A DNA stretch of 48,520 nucleotides, from contig CALDUQ010000001.1 in assembly GCA_937924845.1 (NCBI GenBank), positions 1 to 48,520 on the forward strand, written 5' to 3'. Shown one piece after another: positions 39,712-48,520 of this stretch; position 1 is the stretch's first letter; each line of letters opens with the position of its first letter. Both the position numbers and the translations under genes were made by a program. This stretch comes from an uncultured Flavobacteriaceae bacterium. GTDB taxonomy: Bacteria; Bacteroidota; Bacteroidia; Flavobacteriales; Flavobacteriaceae. The notes below the pieces were generated by a model that saw only the letters and a list, made by a program, of their open reading frames with translations, made no database searches and was not told the origin of the DNA.

Positions 39712-40107
39712 ATGAAAAAAGATATTAAAATCCCTGTAGTAAAAGATGTTTACGTAGCTATAGTAAACGAATATAATGACATTTACAAAACCTACGACTG
39801 GAACGCTTACATTATAAACGATAAAAATATTGCTATCGAAACAGTTATTATTGTGTCTTCGGGATACAATGAAACTAAAACCACTTCGCTTTTCAGAAAA
39901 AAACTAGATGTACTTCCTAAAAAAAGTTATGCCAAAATTGAACTTATGCAAGAAGTGCTTTTTAAACTAAACAACACCTTTAAAGTTACTTTTTTTGAAG
40001 GCAATACCTTGTATGACAAAACATACTTGTTTAGAAAAAATACGATTAACGACAATGCATTTCAAAACATACCTTTAATGAACACAAAAGGGGTTTTGGT
40101 AAAATAA
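39712..40107 (+). CDS. Conserved hypothetical protein (131 aa)
   Basis: Intact ORF directly after the UPF0104 gene; 'KIPVVKDVYVAIVNEYND...WNAYIINDKN'; no functional motif recognised. Confidence 0.75.
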   Translation: MKKDIKIPVVKDVYVAIVNEYNDIYKTYDWNAYIINDKNIAIETVIIVSSGYNETKTTSLFRKKLDVLPKKSYAKIELMQEVLFKLNNTFKVTFFEGNTLYDKTYLFRKNTINDNAFQNIPLMNTKGVLVK

Positions 40108-40175
40108 GCAAGCTTAATATATTACAAGTTTTTTATTATTTCAATACATATATTTACACGTTTTAAATTCATATT

Positions 40176-41531
40176 ATGAAAGTTCACTTTATAGCAATTG
40201 GTGGCAGCGCCATGCACAACTTAGCAATAGCATTACACAACAAAGGTTACTTGGTTACTGGTAGTGATGACGTTATTTTTGAACCTTCAAAATCAAGATT
40301 AAAAAACAAAGGCTTACTGCCCGAAACTTTTGGCTGGTTTACAAACAAAATACATACTGATATTGATGCTGTAGTTTTAGGCATGCATGCAAAAGCGGAT
40401 AATCCTGAGCTATTAAAAGCTCAAGAGCTAGGATTAAAAATTTACTCATATCCAGAGTTTTTGTATGAACAATCAAAACATAAAACACGCGTTGTCATTG
40501 GTGGAAGCCATGGCAAAACAACAATTACATCTATGATTTTACATGTTATGAATTATCATGATAAAGATGTAGATTTTATGGTTGGCGCACAGCTTGAAGG
40601 TTTTGATGTGATGGTAAAACTTACCGAAACTAACGATTTTATAGTGCTTGAAGGCGACGAATACTTAAGTTCGGCTATTGATAGACGACCAAAATTTCAT
40701 TTATACAAACCCAATATTGCACTTTTAAGCGGTATTGCTTGGGATCATATTAACGTGTTTCCTACTTATGAAAACTACTTAGAGCAATTTAAAATTTTTG
40801 TAAACTCAATCACAAATGGTGGTAGCATTTCTTATAATGAAGATGATGCCGATTTAAAACATCTAATTGAAAACTCAGAAAATTTAATACGAAAATTTCC
40901 GTACACCACACCAAATTACCGTATCGAAAACGGCGAAACACTTATAGAAACTCCCGAAGGCGATATGCCAATTGAAGTGTTTGGTGCTCACAACCTCAAC
41001 AATTTAGCGGGGGCAAAATGGATTTGCCAGCATATGGGCATCGATGAAGATGATTTTTATCAAGCAATTTCAACCTTTAAAGGCGCTAGTAAACGCTTAG
41101 AAAAAATTGCAGAAAACACAACATCAGTAGCCTACAAAGATTTTGCTCACTCACCAAGCAAAGTAAGCGCAACAACACAAGCTGTAAAGGAGCAATACCC
41201 AAATAAAACACTTTTTGCTTGCCTCGAGTTACATACTTACAGCAGTTTAAACGCTACATTTTTAAACGAATATCAAAACGCACTAAATAAAGCAGATATA
41301 GCCGTTGTGTTTTATTCACCAAACGCTGTAAAAATAAAATCGCTTGAAGAGGTGTCTGAACAACAAATAAAAAATGCTTTTAAACGTGATGACCTAATCG
41401 TTTACACAAACCCCGATGAATTTAAGCAATTTTTATTTCAACAAAAATTTGACAATACAGCCTTATTACTAATGAGTTCTGGTAATTATGGCGGACTTGA
41501 TTTTAACGATATCAAACAACTTATTTCGTAA
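40176..41531 (+). CDS. mpl: Mur ligase family, UDP-N-acetylmuramate:L-Ala-gamma-D-Glu-meso-DAP ligase-like
   Basis: 'IAIGGSAMHNLAIALHNKGYLVTGSDD', 'VVIGGSHGKTTITSMILHV', 'EGDEYLSSAIDRRPKFH', 'DFAHSPSKV'. Confidence 0.9.
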   Translation: MKVHFIAIGGSAMHNLAIALHNKGYLVTGSDDVIFEPSKSRLKNKGLLPETFGWFTNKIHTDIDAVVLGMHAKADNPELLKAQELGLKIYSYPEFLYEQSKHKTRVVIGGSHGKTTITSMILHVMNYHDKDVDFMVGAQLEGFDVMVKLTETNDFIVLEGDEYLSSAIDRRPKFHLYKPNIALLSGIAWDHINVFPTYENYLEQFKIFVNSITNGGSISYNEDDADLKHLIENSENLIRKFPYTTPNYRIENGETLIETPEGDMPIEVFGAHNLNNLAGAKWICQHMGIDEDDFYQAISTFKGASKRLEKIAENTTSVAYKDFAHSPSKVSATTQAVKEQYPNKTLFACLELHTYSSLNATFLNEYQNALNKADIAVVFYSPNAVKIKSLEEVSEQQIKNAFKRDDLIVYTNPDEFKQFLFQQKFDNTALLLMSSGNYGGLDFNDIKQLIS

Positions 41532-41591
41532 AAGCTAAATTAGCAAGGCATTTTAACACCCCACATCAAAAGAAATATCCTATCAAATTAC

Positions 41592-41599
41592 TAAATTTG
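41592..41599 (+). promoter_or_regulatory. -7 element (TAAATTTG) for pheS
   Basis: Perfect TAnnTTTG 38 nt upstream of the pheS ATG. Confidence 0.6.
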
Positions 41600-41636
41600 C
41601 AACCCAATTAATTTTCATTTTAAGAAAAGGATCGTT

Positions 41637-42656
41637 ATGATTGAAAAAATAAATGCACATATAAAAGAAGTTGAAGCCTATAATGCTACAACTAAAGATG
41701 CTATTGAAGCCTTTAGAATCAAATATTTAAGCAAAAAAGGACTTCTAAACGATTTTTTTGCCGAATTTAAAAACGTTCCTAACGACCAAAAAAAAGCTTT
41801 TGGGCAAGCCATTAACACACTAAAAAATGCTGCTCAAAATAAAGTTAATGAACTTAATGCAAGCCTAGAAACCAATACATCAGCATCGGCTATTTATGGC
41901 GATTTAACACGACCTGGCGAGCCTGCTACAATTGGCTCAAGGCATCCTATATCTATAGTTAAAAATCAAATAATTGATATTTTTTCACGCATTGGTTTTA
42001 ATGTTAGCGAAGGTCCAGAAATTGAAGATGATTGGCATAACTTTACTGCATTAAATTTACCCGAATATCACCCTGCAAGAGACATGCAAGACACGTTTTT
42101 TGTACAAACAGATCCCGATATTTTATTGCGTACGCACACCAGCTCGGTACAAGTACGTTATATGGAAAATAACCAACCGCCTATTCGAACCATTTCTCCG
42201 GGGCGCGTGTACAGAAATGAAGCTATCTCGGCACGATCGCACTGTTTTTTTCATCAAGTAGAAGGACTATATATTGATAAAAATGTAAGCTTTGCCGACC
42301 TCAAACAAACCTTAGAATACTTTACAACCGAAATGTTTGGTAAATCTAAAATTAGGCTTCGCCCATCATATTTTCCATTTACTGAGCCTAGTGCAGAAGT
42401 AGACGTGTATTGGGGCTTAGAAACCGAAACCGATTACAAAATGACAAAAGGCACAGGATGGCTTGAAATTATGGGCTGTGGTATGGTTGACCCTAACGTT
42501 TTAGAAAACTGTGGCATTGACTCTAAAGAATACTCAGGTTTTGCATTTGGCATGGGCATAGATCGTATAGCACTGCTTTTACACCAAACTAGTGACATTA
42601 GGCTTTTAAGCGAAAATGACATCAGATTTTTAGAACAATTTAAAGCTGTACTTTAA
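41637..42656 (+). CDS. pheS: Phenylalanyl-tRNA synthetase alpha subunit
   Basis: 'GSRHPISIVKNQIIDIFSRIGFNVSEGPEIEDDWHNF', 'HPARDMQDTFFV', 'RNEAISARSHCFFHQVEGLYID', 'GFAFGMGIDRIALLLH'. Confidence 0.98.
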   Translation: MIEKINAHIKEVEAYNATTKDAIEAFRIKYLSKKGLLNDFFAEFKNVPNDQKKAFGQAINTLKNAAQNKVNELNASLETNTSASAIYGDLTRPGEPATIGSRHPISIVKNQIIDIFSRIGFNVSEGPEIEDDWHNFTALNLPEYHPARDMQDTFFVQTDPDILLRTHTSSVQVRYMENNQPPIRTISPGRVYRNEAISARSHCFFHQVEGLYIDKNVSFADLKQTLEYFTTEMFGKSKIRLRPSYFPFTEPSAEVDVYWGLETETDYKMTKGTGWLEIMGCGMVDPNVLENCGIDSKEYSGFAFGMGIDRIALLLHQTSDIRLLSENDIRFLEQFKAVL

Positions 42657-42668
42657 ACCTATTTTGCC

Positions 42669-43457
42669 TTGCCTTCGGAAAACTTAAATGTTGCATTGCT
42701 TCAATCTGATTTAATTTGGGAAAATCCTGTAAAAAACAGGCAATTGTTTTCACAAAAAATAACAGATTTAGATAGCAATACTGATATTGCAATACTACCC
42801 GAAATGTTTACTACAGGTTTCACCATGCAGCCACAAAAAGTTGCTGAAACCATGGAAGGCAAAACAATACAATGGTTAAAGCAACTCGCCGCCTCCACGC
42901 AAATAGCCATTTGTGGGAGTTTAGTTATTACTGAAAATACTAATTTTTATAATCGCTTTGTATTTGTAAAACCCAATGGTACTATTTTACATTATGATAA
43001 ATATCATCTGTTTACTTTAGCAGGCGAGCCTAACGTTTATTCGGCTGGTGCCGAAAAATTAATACTAGATTATAAAGGCTGGAAAATTTGCCCTTTTGTT
43101 TGTTATGATTTAAGGTTTCCTGTTTTAGCCCGTAATACCGAAAATTACGACGTATTAATTTATGTTGCCAATTGGCCAAAGCAACGTATTACCGCTTGGG
43201 ATACGCTATTAAAAGCTCGTGCTATTGAAAACATGAGTTATTGCATTGGCGTAAATCGAGTAGGCAACGACAGTGATAACAATGACTATATCGGGCATAG
43301 TGCCGTTTATGATTGTATCGGCGAAAGCCTTAACAATAAAACCTTCGAAAACGAAACTATTATTACAGCTACATTATCAAAAACAAACCTTTATAATATG
43401 CGCAAACGATTTAATTTTTTAAATGATCGGGACAATTTTACTCTTTTACCAAAGTAA
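42669..43457 (+). CDS. Nitrilase-superfamily omega-amidase (YafV-like)
   Basis: TTG start; catalytic Glu 'AILPEMFTTGF', Lys 'HYDKYHLF', Cys 'CPFVCYDLRFPVLARN'. Confidence 0.93.
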   Translation: MPSENLNVALLQSDLIWENPVKNRQLFSQKITDLDSNTDIAILPEMFTTGFTMQPQKVAETMEGKTIQWLKQLAASTQIAICGSLVITENTNFYNRFVFVKPNGTILHYDKYHLFTLAGEPNVYSAGAEKLILDYKGWKICPFVCYDLRFPVLARNTENYDVLIYVANWPKQRITAWDTLLKARAIENMSYCIGVNRVGNDSDNNDYIGHSAVYDCIGESLNNKTFENETIITATLSKTNLYNMRKRFNFLNDRDNFTLLPK

Positions 43458-45063
43458 ATGTAATCACTTTATCGGCATAGGCGGTTACCTCAATCAAAGG
43501 ATCTGCTGGATAACTTACACGCTCGGGCTGTTGTTGTAATAAAAAGTTACCTGTGTCATATTTTTTATTTCCGTTAGTATCAAAAACAGCTCTTAAATAA
43601 TACGTTCCAGGCTCAAGAAACTGAAAGTCTAAAGGTTGCGCTTCGGTTGCATACAACTCAGCTTTTACTTCATTTTTATCATTAGTAAGTTGTATTAGCA
43701 TTGGGTAAACAGCATTTACCAAGTTAACTCTAATAGCACCATAATCTAATAATGGTTTAGTTGATGTTTTAAAATTTAAAGTGTCGTTTTTATTACCATA
43801 AAAATCGGTTATAGCACCTGGTAAAAACTGAATGCCGTAGCGGTAACCATTTTCCTCATTTTGTTTTTTATCAAATTTTATATTTGTAATATTATTATAC
43901 TTATCTATACTAGATGTAGCTTTTATAACTGTTGAGTCATTATCAATAATTATAATTTTATCATTATCAATTGCTGTTATTGGTAATGAGGCTGTAAATT
44001 TAAAATCTTCATGTTTTAAAAGTGCTTTTTTGCTAATGGGCATAATCACTAATGAATCAGCATCTCGTTTTGGTAATTTTACAACTAAAGTATCTTTAAA
44101 TGTTTTGTTTTTAAATGTAACTAATAAGGAGTCTAAATCAAATTTGGGTTTATACCAATAATTAAGCGTGTCTTTATTAGCTGGTTTTGTGATGCGGTAC
44201 TCAAAGTTATCAGGTAGTTTTGATAAAATAGAAATTTTGGGGTTATCTAACTCTCCTTCATAACCAAATTCAATTTTATTTTCATAGTTATAAGCAGGTC
44301 GCGTCACTTTAAAATCTAACACCTCTTTAAACATTTTAAGGTTAAATGTTTTACTAGTATCGGCCGGCAATGTAACCACTTTATTATAAAAACCTATTTT
44401 ATCACTTTTGGGCTCAAATGTGTAATTGTTGTTACTTTCCTTTAATGCTGTTAACAAATAGTTTCCTGCTTTTAAATTATTAAGTTTAAAGCTGGTCACG
44501 CTATCTAAAGTACTGGTTACATATTTTGGTTTTTGATTAAAAACAACCGAATCGGTGTAGGTAGAGTCACGCTCATAAAGCATAACACTAATAAAATTAT
44601 CTGTTTTTAAATCTAATGCATCAGCTACTGTACCTTTTATGCTTAATGAATCAATGTGCTTGCCCGTTGAAAAAACATAACTATAATAAGGGTAACGATT
44701 TCCTTCATTATTATCTACAATGCTTTGCCCAAAATTAATTGCATATGTTGTATTTGCTTGTAATGTGTCAAATATTTTAATCTCGATAAATTTACTTGCA
44801 CCACCTAATGGTTTTATTTCTGGCGGCGTTTGCATTGGTGGTGAAATGATTAATTGCTTTTGTAACTTATCAAGTTTTATATATTCATTAAAGTGAATTT
44901 TAACGGTAGATGTGTTAAAATTAGTACTAAAATTTTCGGGCACAGATTTTACAATTTTTGGTGGAGTAACATCCTTTTCGCCTCCCGATGGCGTGCCTCG
45001 ATTAGCACAATTAGTTAAACTGAGTAAAAAAAGTATAGAGGCAATTAAAACCGAATGTTTCAT
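43438..45063 (-). CDS. Ig-like (Big_5) domain lipoprotein
   Basis: Lipobox 'SLTNC'; 'RGTPSGGEKDVTPPKIVKSVPENFSTNFNTSTVKIHFNEYIKL' Big_5 signature. Confidence 0.87.
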   Translation of the reverse strand: MKHSVLIASILFLLSLTNCANRGTPSGGEKDVTPPKIVKSVPENFSTNFNTSTVKIHFNEYIKLDKLQKQLIISPPMQTPPEIKPLGGASKFIEIKIFDTLQANTTYAINFGQSIVDNNEGNRYPYYSYVFSTGKHIDSLSIKGTVADALDLKTDNFISVMLYERDSTYTDSVVFNQKPKYVTSTLDSVTSFKLNNLKAGNYLLTALKESNNNYTFEPKSDKIGFYNKVVTLPADTSKTFNLKMFKEVLDFKVTRPAYNYENKIEFGYEGELDNPKISILSKLPDNFEYRITKPANKDTLNYWYKPKFDLDSLLVTFKNKTFKDTLVVKLPKRDADSLVIMPISKKALLKHEDFKFTASLPITAIDNDKIIIIDNDSTVIKATSSIDKYNNITNIKFDKKQNEENGYRYGIQFLPGAITDFYGNKNDTLNFKTSTKPLLDYGAIRVNLVNAVYPMLIQLTNDKNEVKAELYATEAQPLDFQFLEPGTYYLRAVFDTNGNKKYDTGNFLLQQQPERVSYPADPLIEVTAYADKVITFTLVKE

Positions 45064-45133
45064 TATTTATGCTGATTTTTATGCAAATTAACAATATATT
45101 TAAAATTAAAACCACATAGTTTTCATAAAAAAA

Positions 45134-45814
45134 TTATTGGGTTACTGCCATACACGCTACACTAATTTTAATGTTTTTTGATGTTAAAAGTGCATTAGCA
45201 CATGCTTCAACTGTAGCACCTGTTGTTATAATATCATCTAATAATAAAATGTGCTTACCTTTAATATTATAGTTTGAATTTAGAAAAAAAACATTGTTTT
45301 TGTTATAAGCCCTTAATGATCGACCTTTAAAAACTTGAGATGCAATTGATTTCTTTTTTAATAATACATCATTATAATAGGTTGCTTGTAAACATTTAGC
45401 GATTTCAACAGCAAATTTATCAACTTGATTATAACCACGCTGTTTATAGCGTTTTTTATCCAAAGGCACAATAACAACCATATCAACAGCTCGATAACTT
45501 GCTATAGTTTTAAGTTCACTACCCAACCACTTTCCTAAAACCTCCCCAATTTTTTCTTGTCCTTTATATTTTAGCTCATGAATAACTTGTTGAACACACC
45601 CTTTTTTTATAAAATGAAATAATGCAGTAGCTTGCACCAATTGAACCCGCCCATAAAAAAGCCGTTCTAATGCTTTTGAATTGGTAAAATGATAATCGGT
45701 AATAGGTAAATCAAAACGACAGGATGTGCAAAAATGCACTTCATTATCATTTAAAACAATACGACATGCGTAACAACAGGTAGGAAAAATAAAATTTACA
45801 AGTGCTTTTAGCAT
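45134..45814 (-). CDS. ComF family phosphoribosyltransferase
   Basis: N-terminal Cys pairs 'CCYACRIVLNDNEVHFCTSC', 'VVIVPLDKKRYKQRGYNQVDKFA', PRPP motif 'HILLLDDIITTGATVEAC'. Confidence 0.93.
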   Translation of the reverse strand: MLKALVNFIFPTCCYACRIVLNDNEVHFCTSCRFDLPITDYHFTNSKALERLFYGRVQLVQATALFHFIKKGCVQQVIHELKYKGQEKIGEVLGKWLGSELKTIASYRAVDMVVIVPLDKKRYKQRGYNQVDKFAVEIAKCLQATYYNDVLLKKKSIASQVFKGRSLRAYNKNNVFFLNSNYNIKGKHILLLDDIITTGATVEACANALLTSKNIKISVACMAVTQ

Positions 45815-46005
45815 AAATTACCTTAATGATTACATCTATAAATATACTATTTTAAATAAAATCATTGGGCTAAAAATATAGCAAACTACCTGTTAATAAA
45901 AATTTTACAGCCAACAATAATTTTTTAATTTTAAAATTAACTGCTAAAAGTTTTACATTTTGAAGTTTTTTTTGTTATTTCCCCATCTGTAAAAAAAGAA
46001 TTTAC

Positions 46006-46093
46006 AGAGAGGTGGCCGAGTGGTCGAAGGCGCACGCCTGGAAAGTGTGTATACGTCAAAAGCGTATCGAGGGTTCGAATCCCTTCCTCTCTG
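46006..46093 (+). tRNA. tRNA-Ser (anticodon GGA)
   Basis: Acceptor AGAGAGG/CCTCTCT, 'GGCCGAGTGG' D-arm, anticodon loop CTGGAAA, long variable arm, 'GGGTTCGAATCCC' T-arm. Confidence 0.96.
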
Positions 46094-46168
46094 CTCAGTT
46101 TAATATCTGGTAAATTATTTTTTTATATATTTAAACACTTTAACTAATTTAAATTAAGAATTGAAACA

Positions 46169-46894
46169 ATGAAAAGATTATCAACTATCCTAAGTGTAGT
46201 ACTTATTGGAGCCGTAAGTACTGCAAATGCTAGCACAACTTTACTACAAGACGATGCTGGAAGCCAAACATTTCACCAAGAATTAAAAAACAGATTCATT
46301 GAAGGTGGACCTGAATTTATGGGAATTGTATTATTATGTTTAATTTTAGGTTTAGCAATTGCTATTGAAAGAATCATCTTTTTAAACTTAGCAACTACTA
46401 ACACTTCTAAATTAGCTCAAAATGTTGAAGACGCATTAGCATCTGGCGGTGTTGAAGCTGCAAAAGAAGTTTGCAGAAACACAAAAGGACCTGTAGCATC
46501 AATATACTACCAAGGTTTAGATAGAGCTGACGAAAGCTTAGATTCAGCTGAAAAAGCTGTTGTAGCTTACGGTGGTGTACAAATGGGACAATTAGAGAAA
46601 AACGTGTCTTGGATATCATTATTTATTGCTTTAGCACCAATGCTTGGGTTTATGGGTACTGTAATTGGTATGATTCAAGCCTTTGATAAAATTGAAGCAG
46701 CTGGTGGTATGGACGCCTCTTTAGTTGCTGGTGGTATTAAAGTAGCACTTTTAACAACTGTATTTGGTTTAGTTGTAGCGATTATACTTCAAATTTTTTA
46801 CAATTACATCATTGCTAAAATTGATAGTATTGTAAACAACATGGAAGATGCTTCTATTACTTTAATGGACATCTTAGTGAAGCACAAAAAATAA
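46169..46894 (+). CDS. MotA/TolQ/ExbB proton channel family protein
   Basis: 'EFMGIVLLCLILGLAIAIERIIFLN', 'LIALAPMLGFMGTVIGMIQAFDKI', 'KVALLTTVFGLVVAIILQIFYNYI'; N-terminal signal-like segment. Confidence 0.94.
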   Translation: MKRLSTILSVVLIGAVSTANASTTLLQDDAGSQTFHQELKNRFIEGGPEFMGIVLLCLILGLAIAIERIIFLNLATTNTSKLAQNVEDALASGGVEAAKEVCRNTKGPVASIYYQGLDRADESLDSAEKAVVAYGGVQMGQLEKNVSWISLFIALAPMLGFMGTVIGMIQAFDKIEAAGGMDASLVAGGIKVALLTTVFGLVVAIILQIFYNYIIAKIDSIVNNMEDASITLMDILVKHKK

Positions 46895-46922
46895 TCCTAA
46901 CACAACTAAAACCAAATAAAAT

Positions 46923-47327
46923 ATGTATAAAATACTTAAAATTGTTGCACTAGCTTTAGCTCTATTAGGCGCTTTATTTGGTGTAATGATTATATCAGGA
47001 CAACACGATCATGCAAATAATATGCTTATGGTAGCATATGCTGTATTCGGGATCGTAGTATTAGCTGTTGTAGGATTTATATTTGCTAATATATTTTCAA
47101 GCAAGCAAGCATTAATGTCAACATTAAAAGGTATCGTACCATTTTTAGTGTTATTATTAATAGCGTATGTAATTGCTGACGGTACACCAGTAGAAAAAGG
47201 TGGCCAAATATTTACTGCCGGAAAAGTAAAAATGGTTAACACAGGCCTATTTTTATTTTACTTTTTAGCATTAGCTGCTCTTGCCACAATGGTGTGGTCG
47301 GGAGTTAAAAACATGTTCAAAAAATAA
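46923..47327 (+). CDS. Uncharacterised small 4-TM membrane protein between exbB and exbD
   Basis: Intact 134 aa ORF with four hydrophobic segments, tightly spaced in the exb operon. Confidence 0.8.
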   Translation: MYKILKIVALALALLGALFGVMIISGQHDHANNMLMVAYAVFGIVVLAVVGFIFANIFSSKQALMSTLKGIVPFLVLLLIAYVIADGTPVEKGGQIFTAGKVKMVNTGLFLFYFLALAALATMVWSGVKNMFKK

Positions 47328-47333
47328 TCAATT

Positions 47334-47963
47334 ATGGCAAGAAGAGGAACACCCGAAGTTAATGCAGGATCAATGGCGGATATCGCGTTTTTATTACTAA
47401 TATTTTTCTTAGTAACAACCGATATCGCTCAAGACTCTGGATTAAACAGAAAACTGCCACCAATTGATGATTCTCAAACCGAACCTCCTGTTATCAAACA
47501 GAAAAATATTTTTACTGTTTCTGTTAATAACAATAACCAATTATTGGTTGAGGATGAATTAATGCAGCTAAAAGACCTAAGACAAGCAGCTATTGACTTT
47601 TTAGATAATGGTGCTGGCGAAAACCCAGCTGGTGAAAAATGTAATTACTGTAATGGTAAAAAACTTGCAACATCATCAGACCATCCTGAAAAAGCAATTA
47701 TTTCATTAAAAAATGATAGAGGTACATCATATGATACGTACATCTCCGTTCAAAATGAACTTGTAGCCGCTTATAATCAATTAAGAAATGTTAGAGCTGA
47801 AAAACTTTATGGCATGTCATTTGTAGAAATGCAAGACAACTATAAACAAGCAGCTAAACTTGGATTAACTGATAAAGAAAAAGAAAAGCTTAAAGAAAAA
47901 TTAGAAAAAATAAAGCTTGAATATCCTCAGAAATTATCTGAAGTTTACGAGAAAAAATCATAA
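47334..47963 (+). CDS. ExbD/TolR family protein with periplasmic CxxC-containing insertion
   Basis: 'VNAGSMADIAFLLLIFFLVTT' ExbD TM with conserved Asp; 'GEKCNYCNGKK' insertion. Confidence 0.93.
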   Translation: MARRGTPEVNAGSMADIAFLLLIFFLVTTDIAQDSGLNRKLPPIDDSQTEPPVIKQKNIFTVSVNNNNQLLVEDELMQLKDLRQAAIDFLDNGAGENPAGEKCNYCNGKKLATSSDHPEKAIISLKNDRGTSYDTYISVQNELVAAYNQLRNVRAEKLYGMSFVEMQDNYKQAAKLGLTDKEKEKLKEKLEKIKLEYPQKLSEVYEKKS

Positions 47964-47975
47964 AAACTTAAATCT

Positions 47976-48458
47976 ATGTCTAAATTTAAAAAGAAAAAAG
48001 ATGGTGGTTTGCCTCCTGTAAATACAGCGGCATTACCTGATATTGTTTTTATGTTACTTTTCTTCTTCATGGTAGCAACTGTTATCAAAGAAGATTCACT
48101 TAAAATTGAAAACCGTATTCCTTTTGCTGATCAAATTGAAAAGTTAGATAAAAAAAATCCTGTAAGCTATATTTATATTGGTAAACCTAGTATAAATTAT
48201 GTAAAACAAGCTGGTACAGAATCTACAATTCAACTTAACGATCAATTTGCTAAAGTAAAAGAGATTGCTAGTTTTGTAAATGCTGAAAGAGCTGCTTTAA
48301 GAGAGGAATTAATACCACTTTTAACAATGGCACTTAAAGTAGATAAAGAATCTAATATGGGCATTGTTGGTGACGTAAAGCAAGAACTTAGAAAAGTAAA
48401 TGCATTAAAAATAAATTACACCACTAAAAAAGGTGATATTTCTAAAAATAGTAATTAG
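47976..48458 (+). CDS. ExbD/TolR family protein (second copy)
   Basis: 'PPVNTAALPDIVFMLLFFFMVATV' ExbD-type TM with conserved Asp. Confidence 0.92.
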   Translation: MSKFKKKKDGGLPPVNTAALPDIVFMLLFFFMVATVIKEDSLKIENRIPFADQIEKLDKKNPVSYIYIGKPSINYVKQAGTESTIQLNDQFAKVKEIASFVNAERAALREELIPLLTMALKVDKESNMGIVGDVKQELRKVNALKINYTTKKGDISKNSN

Positions 48459-48479
48459 AATTTTTACATTTTTTCTATA

Positions 48480-48511
48480 AAAAAAAAGCGGCTTAGTGCC
48501 GCTTTTTTTTA
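48480..48511 (+). terminator. Terminator of the exb operon
   Basis: AAAAAAAGCGGC-TTAGT-GCCGCTTTTTTTT hairpin. Confidence 0.9.
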
Positions 48512-48520
48512 TAGATATTT

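Noticed and set aside
42654-42671. Possible translational fusion of pheS and the omega-amidase (same reading frame after the stop)
   Set aside because: In-frame TAA ends pheS and a TTG start 12 nt later gives the expected nitrilase N-terminus; normal operon spacing is enough to explain it.
45925-45940. 16-bp perfect palindrome TTAATTTTAAAATTAA upstream of the tRNA
   Set aside because: Pure A/T sequence in an AT-rich spacer; expected by chance, and not placed on a clear promoter.
1-48520. CRISPR array, IS element, prophage, integron or toxin-antitoxin module
   Set aside because: No regularly spaced repeats, transposase/integrase motifs or small toxin pairs seen in the provided ORFs; gene content is core metabolism and envelope.

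Overview
The window is a ~48.5 kb, AT-rich chromosomal segment from a member of the Bacteroidota, most likely a flavobacterium (inferred from TAnnTTTG -7 boxes, DUF4270/DUF4254 proteins, an ExbB-4TM-ExbD-ExbD cluster and OmpA with thrombospondin type-3 repeats). It is gene-dense and mostly core genome. It holds four aminoacyl-tRNA synthetases (lysS, ileS, leuS, pheS), panC/panD, glmS, radA, queG, kbl, sod, lspA, mpl, a P450, an AddA/AddB-like helicase-nuclease pair, a GT9 + DUF4254 pair, an orphan sensor histidine kinase, one tRNA-Ser(GGA) and a TonB-energising type exbB/exbD operon. I found no rRNA, CRISPR array, IS element, prophage or clear defence island, and no evidence for a wholly new multi-gene system. 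The best leads are: (1) perfect inverted repeats built around the -7 box or start codon of ompA and leuS, with a weaker one at lysS; (2) a truncated GlgA-like GT5 protein without the KTGGLAD motif or the second Rossmann domain, next to DUF4270 and glmS; (3) an ExbD with a CxxC-bearing periplasmic insertion beside an uncharacterised 4-TM protein; (4) an AddB-like nuclease lacking Fe-S cysteines; (5) a DksA-like protein with a degenerate zinc finger; (6) several terminator/promoter/coding overlaps. All functional calls come from motif recognition by eye; no database search was run.
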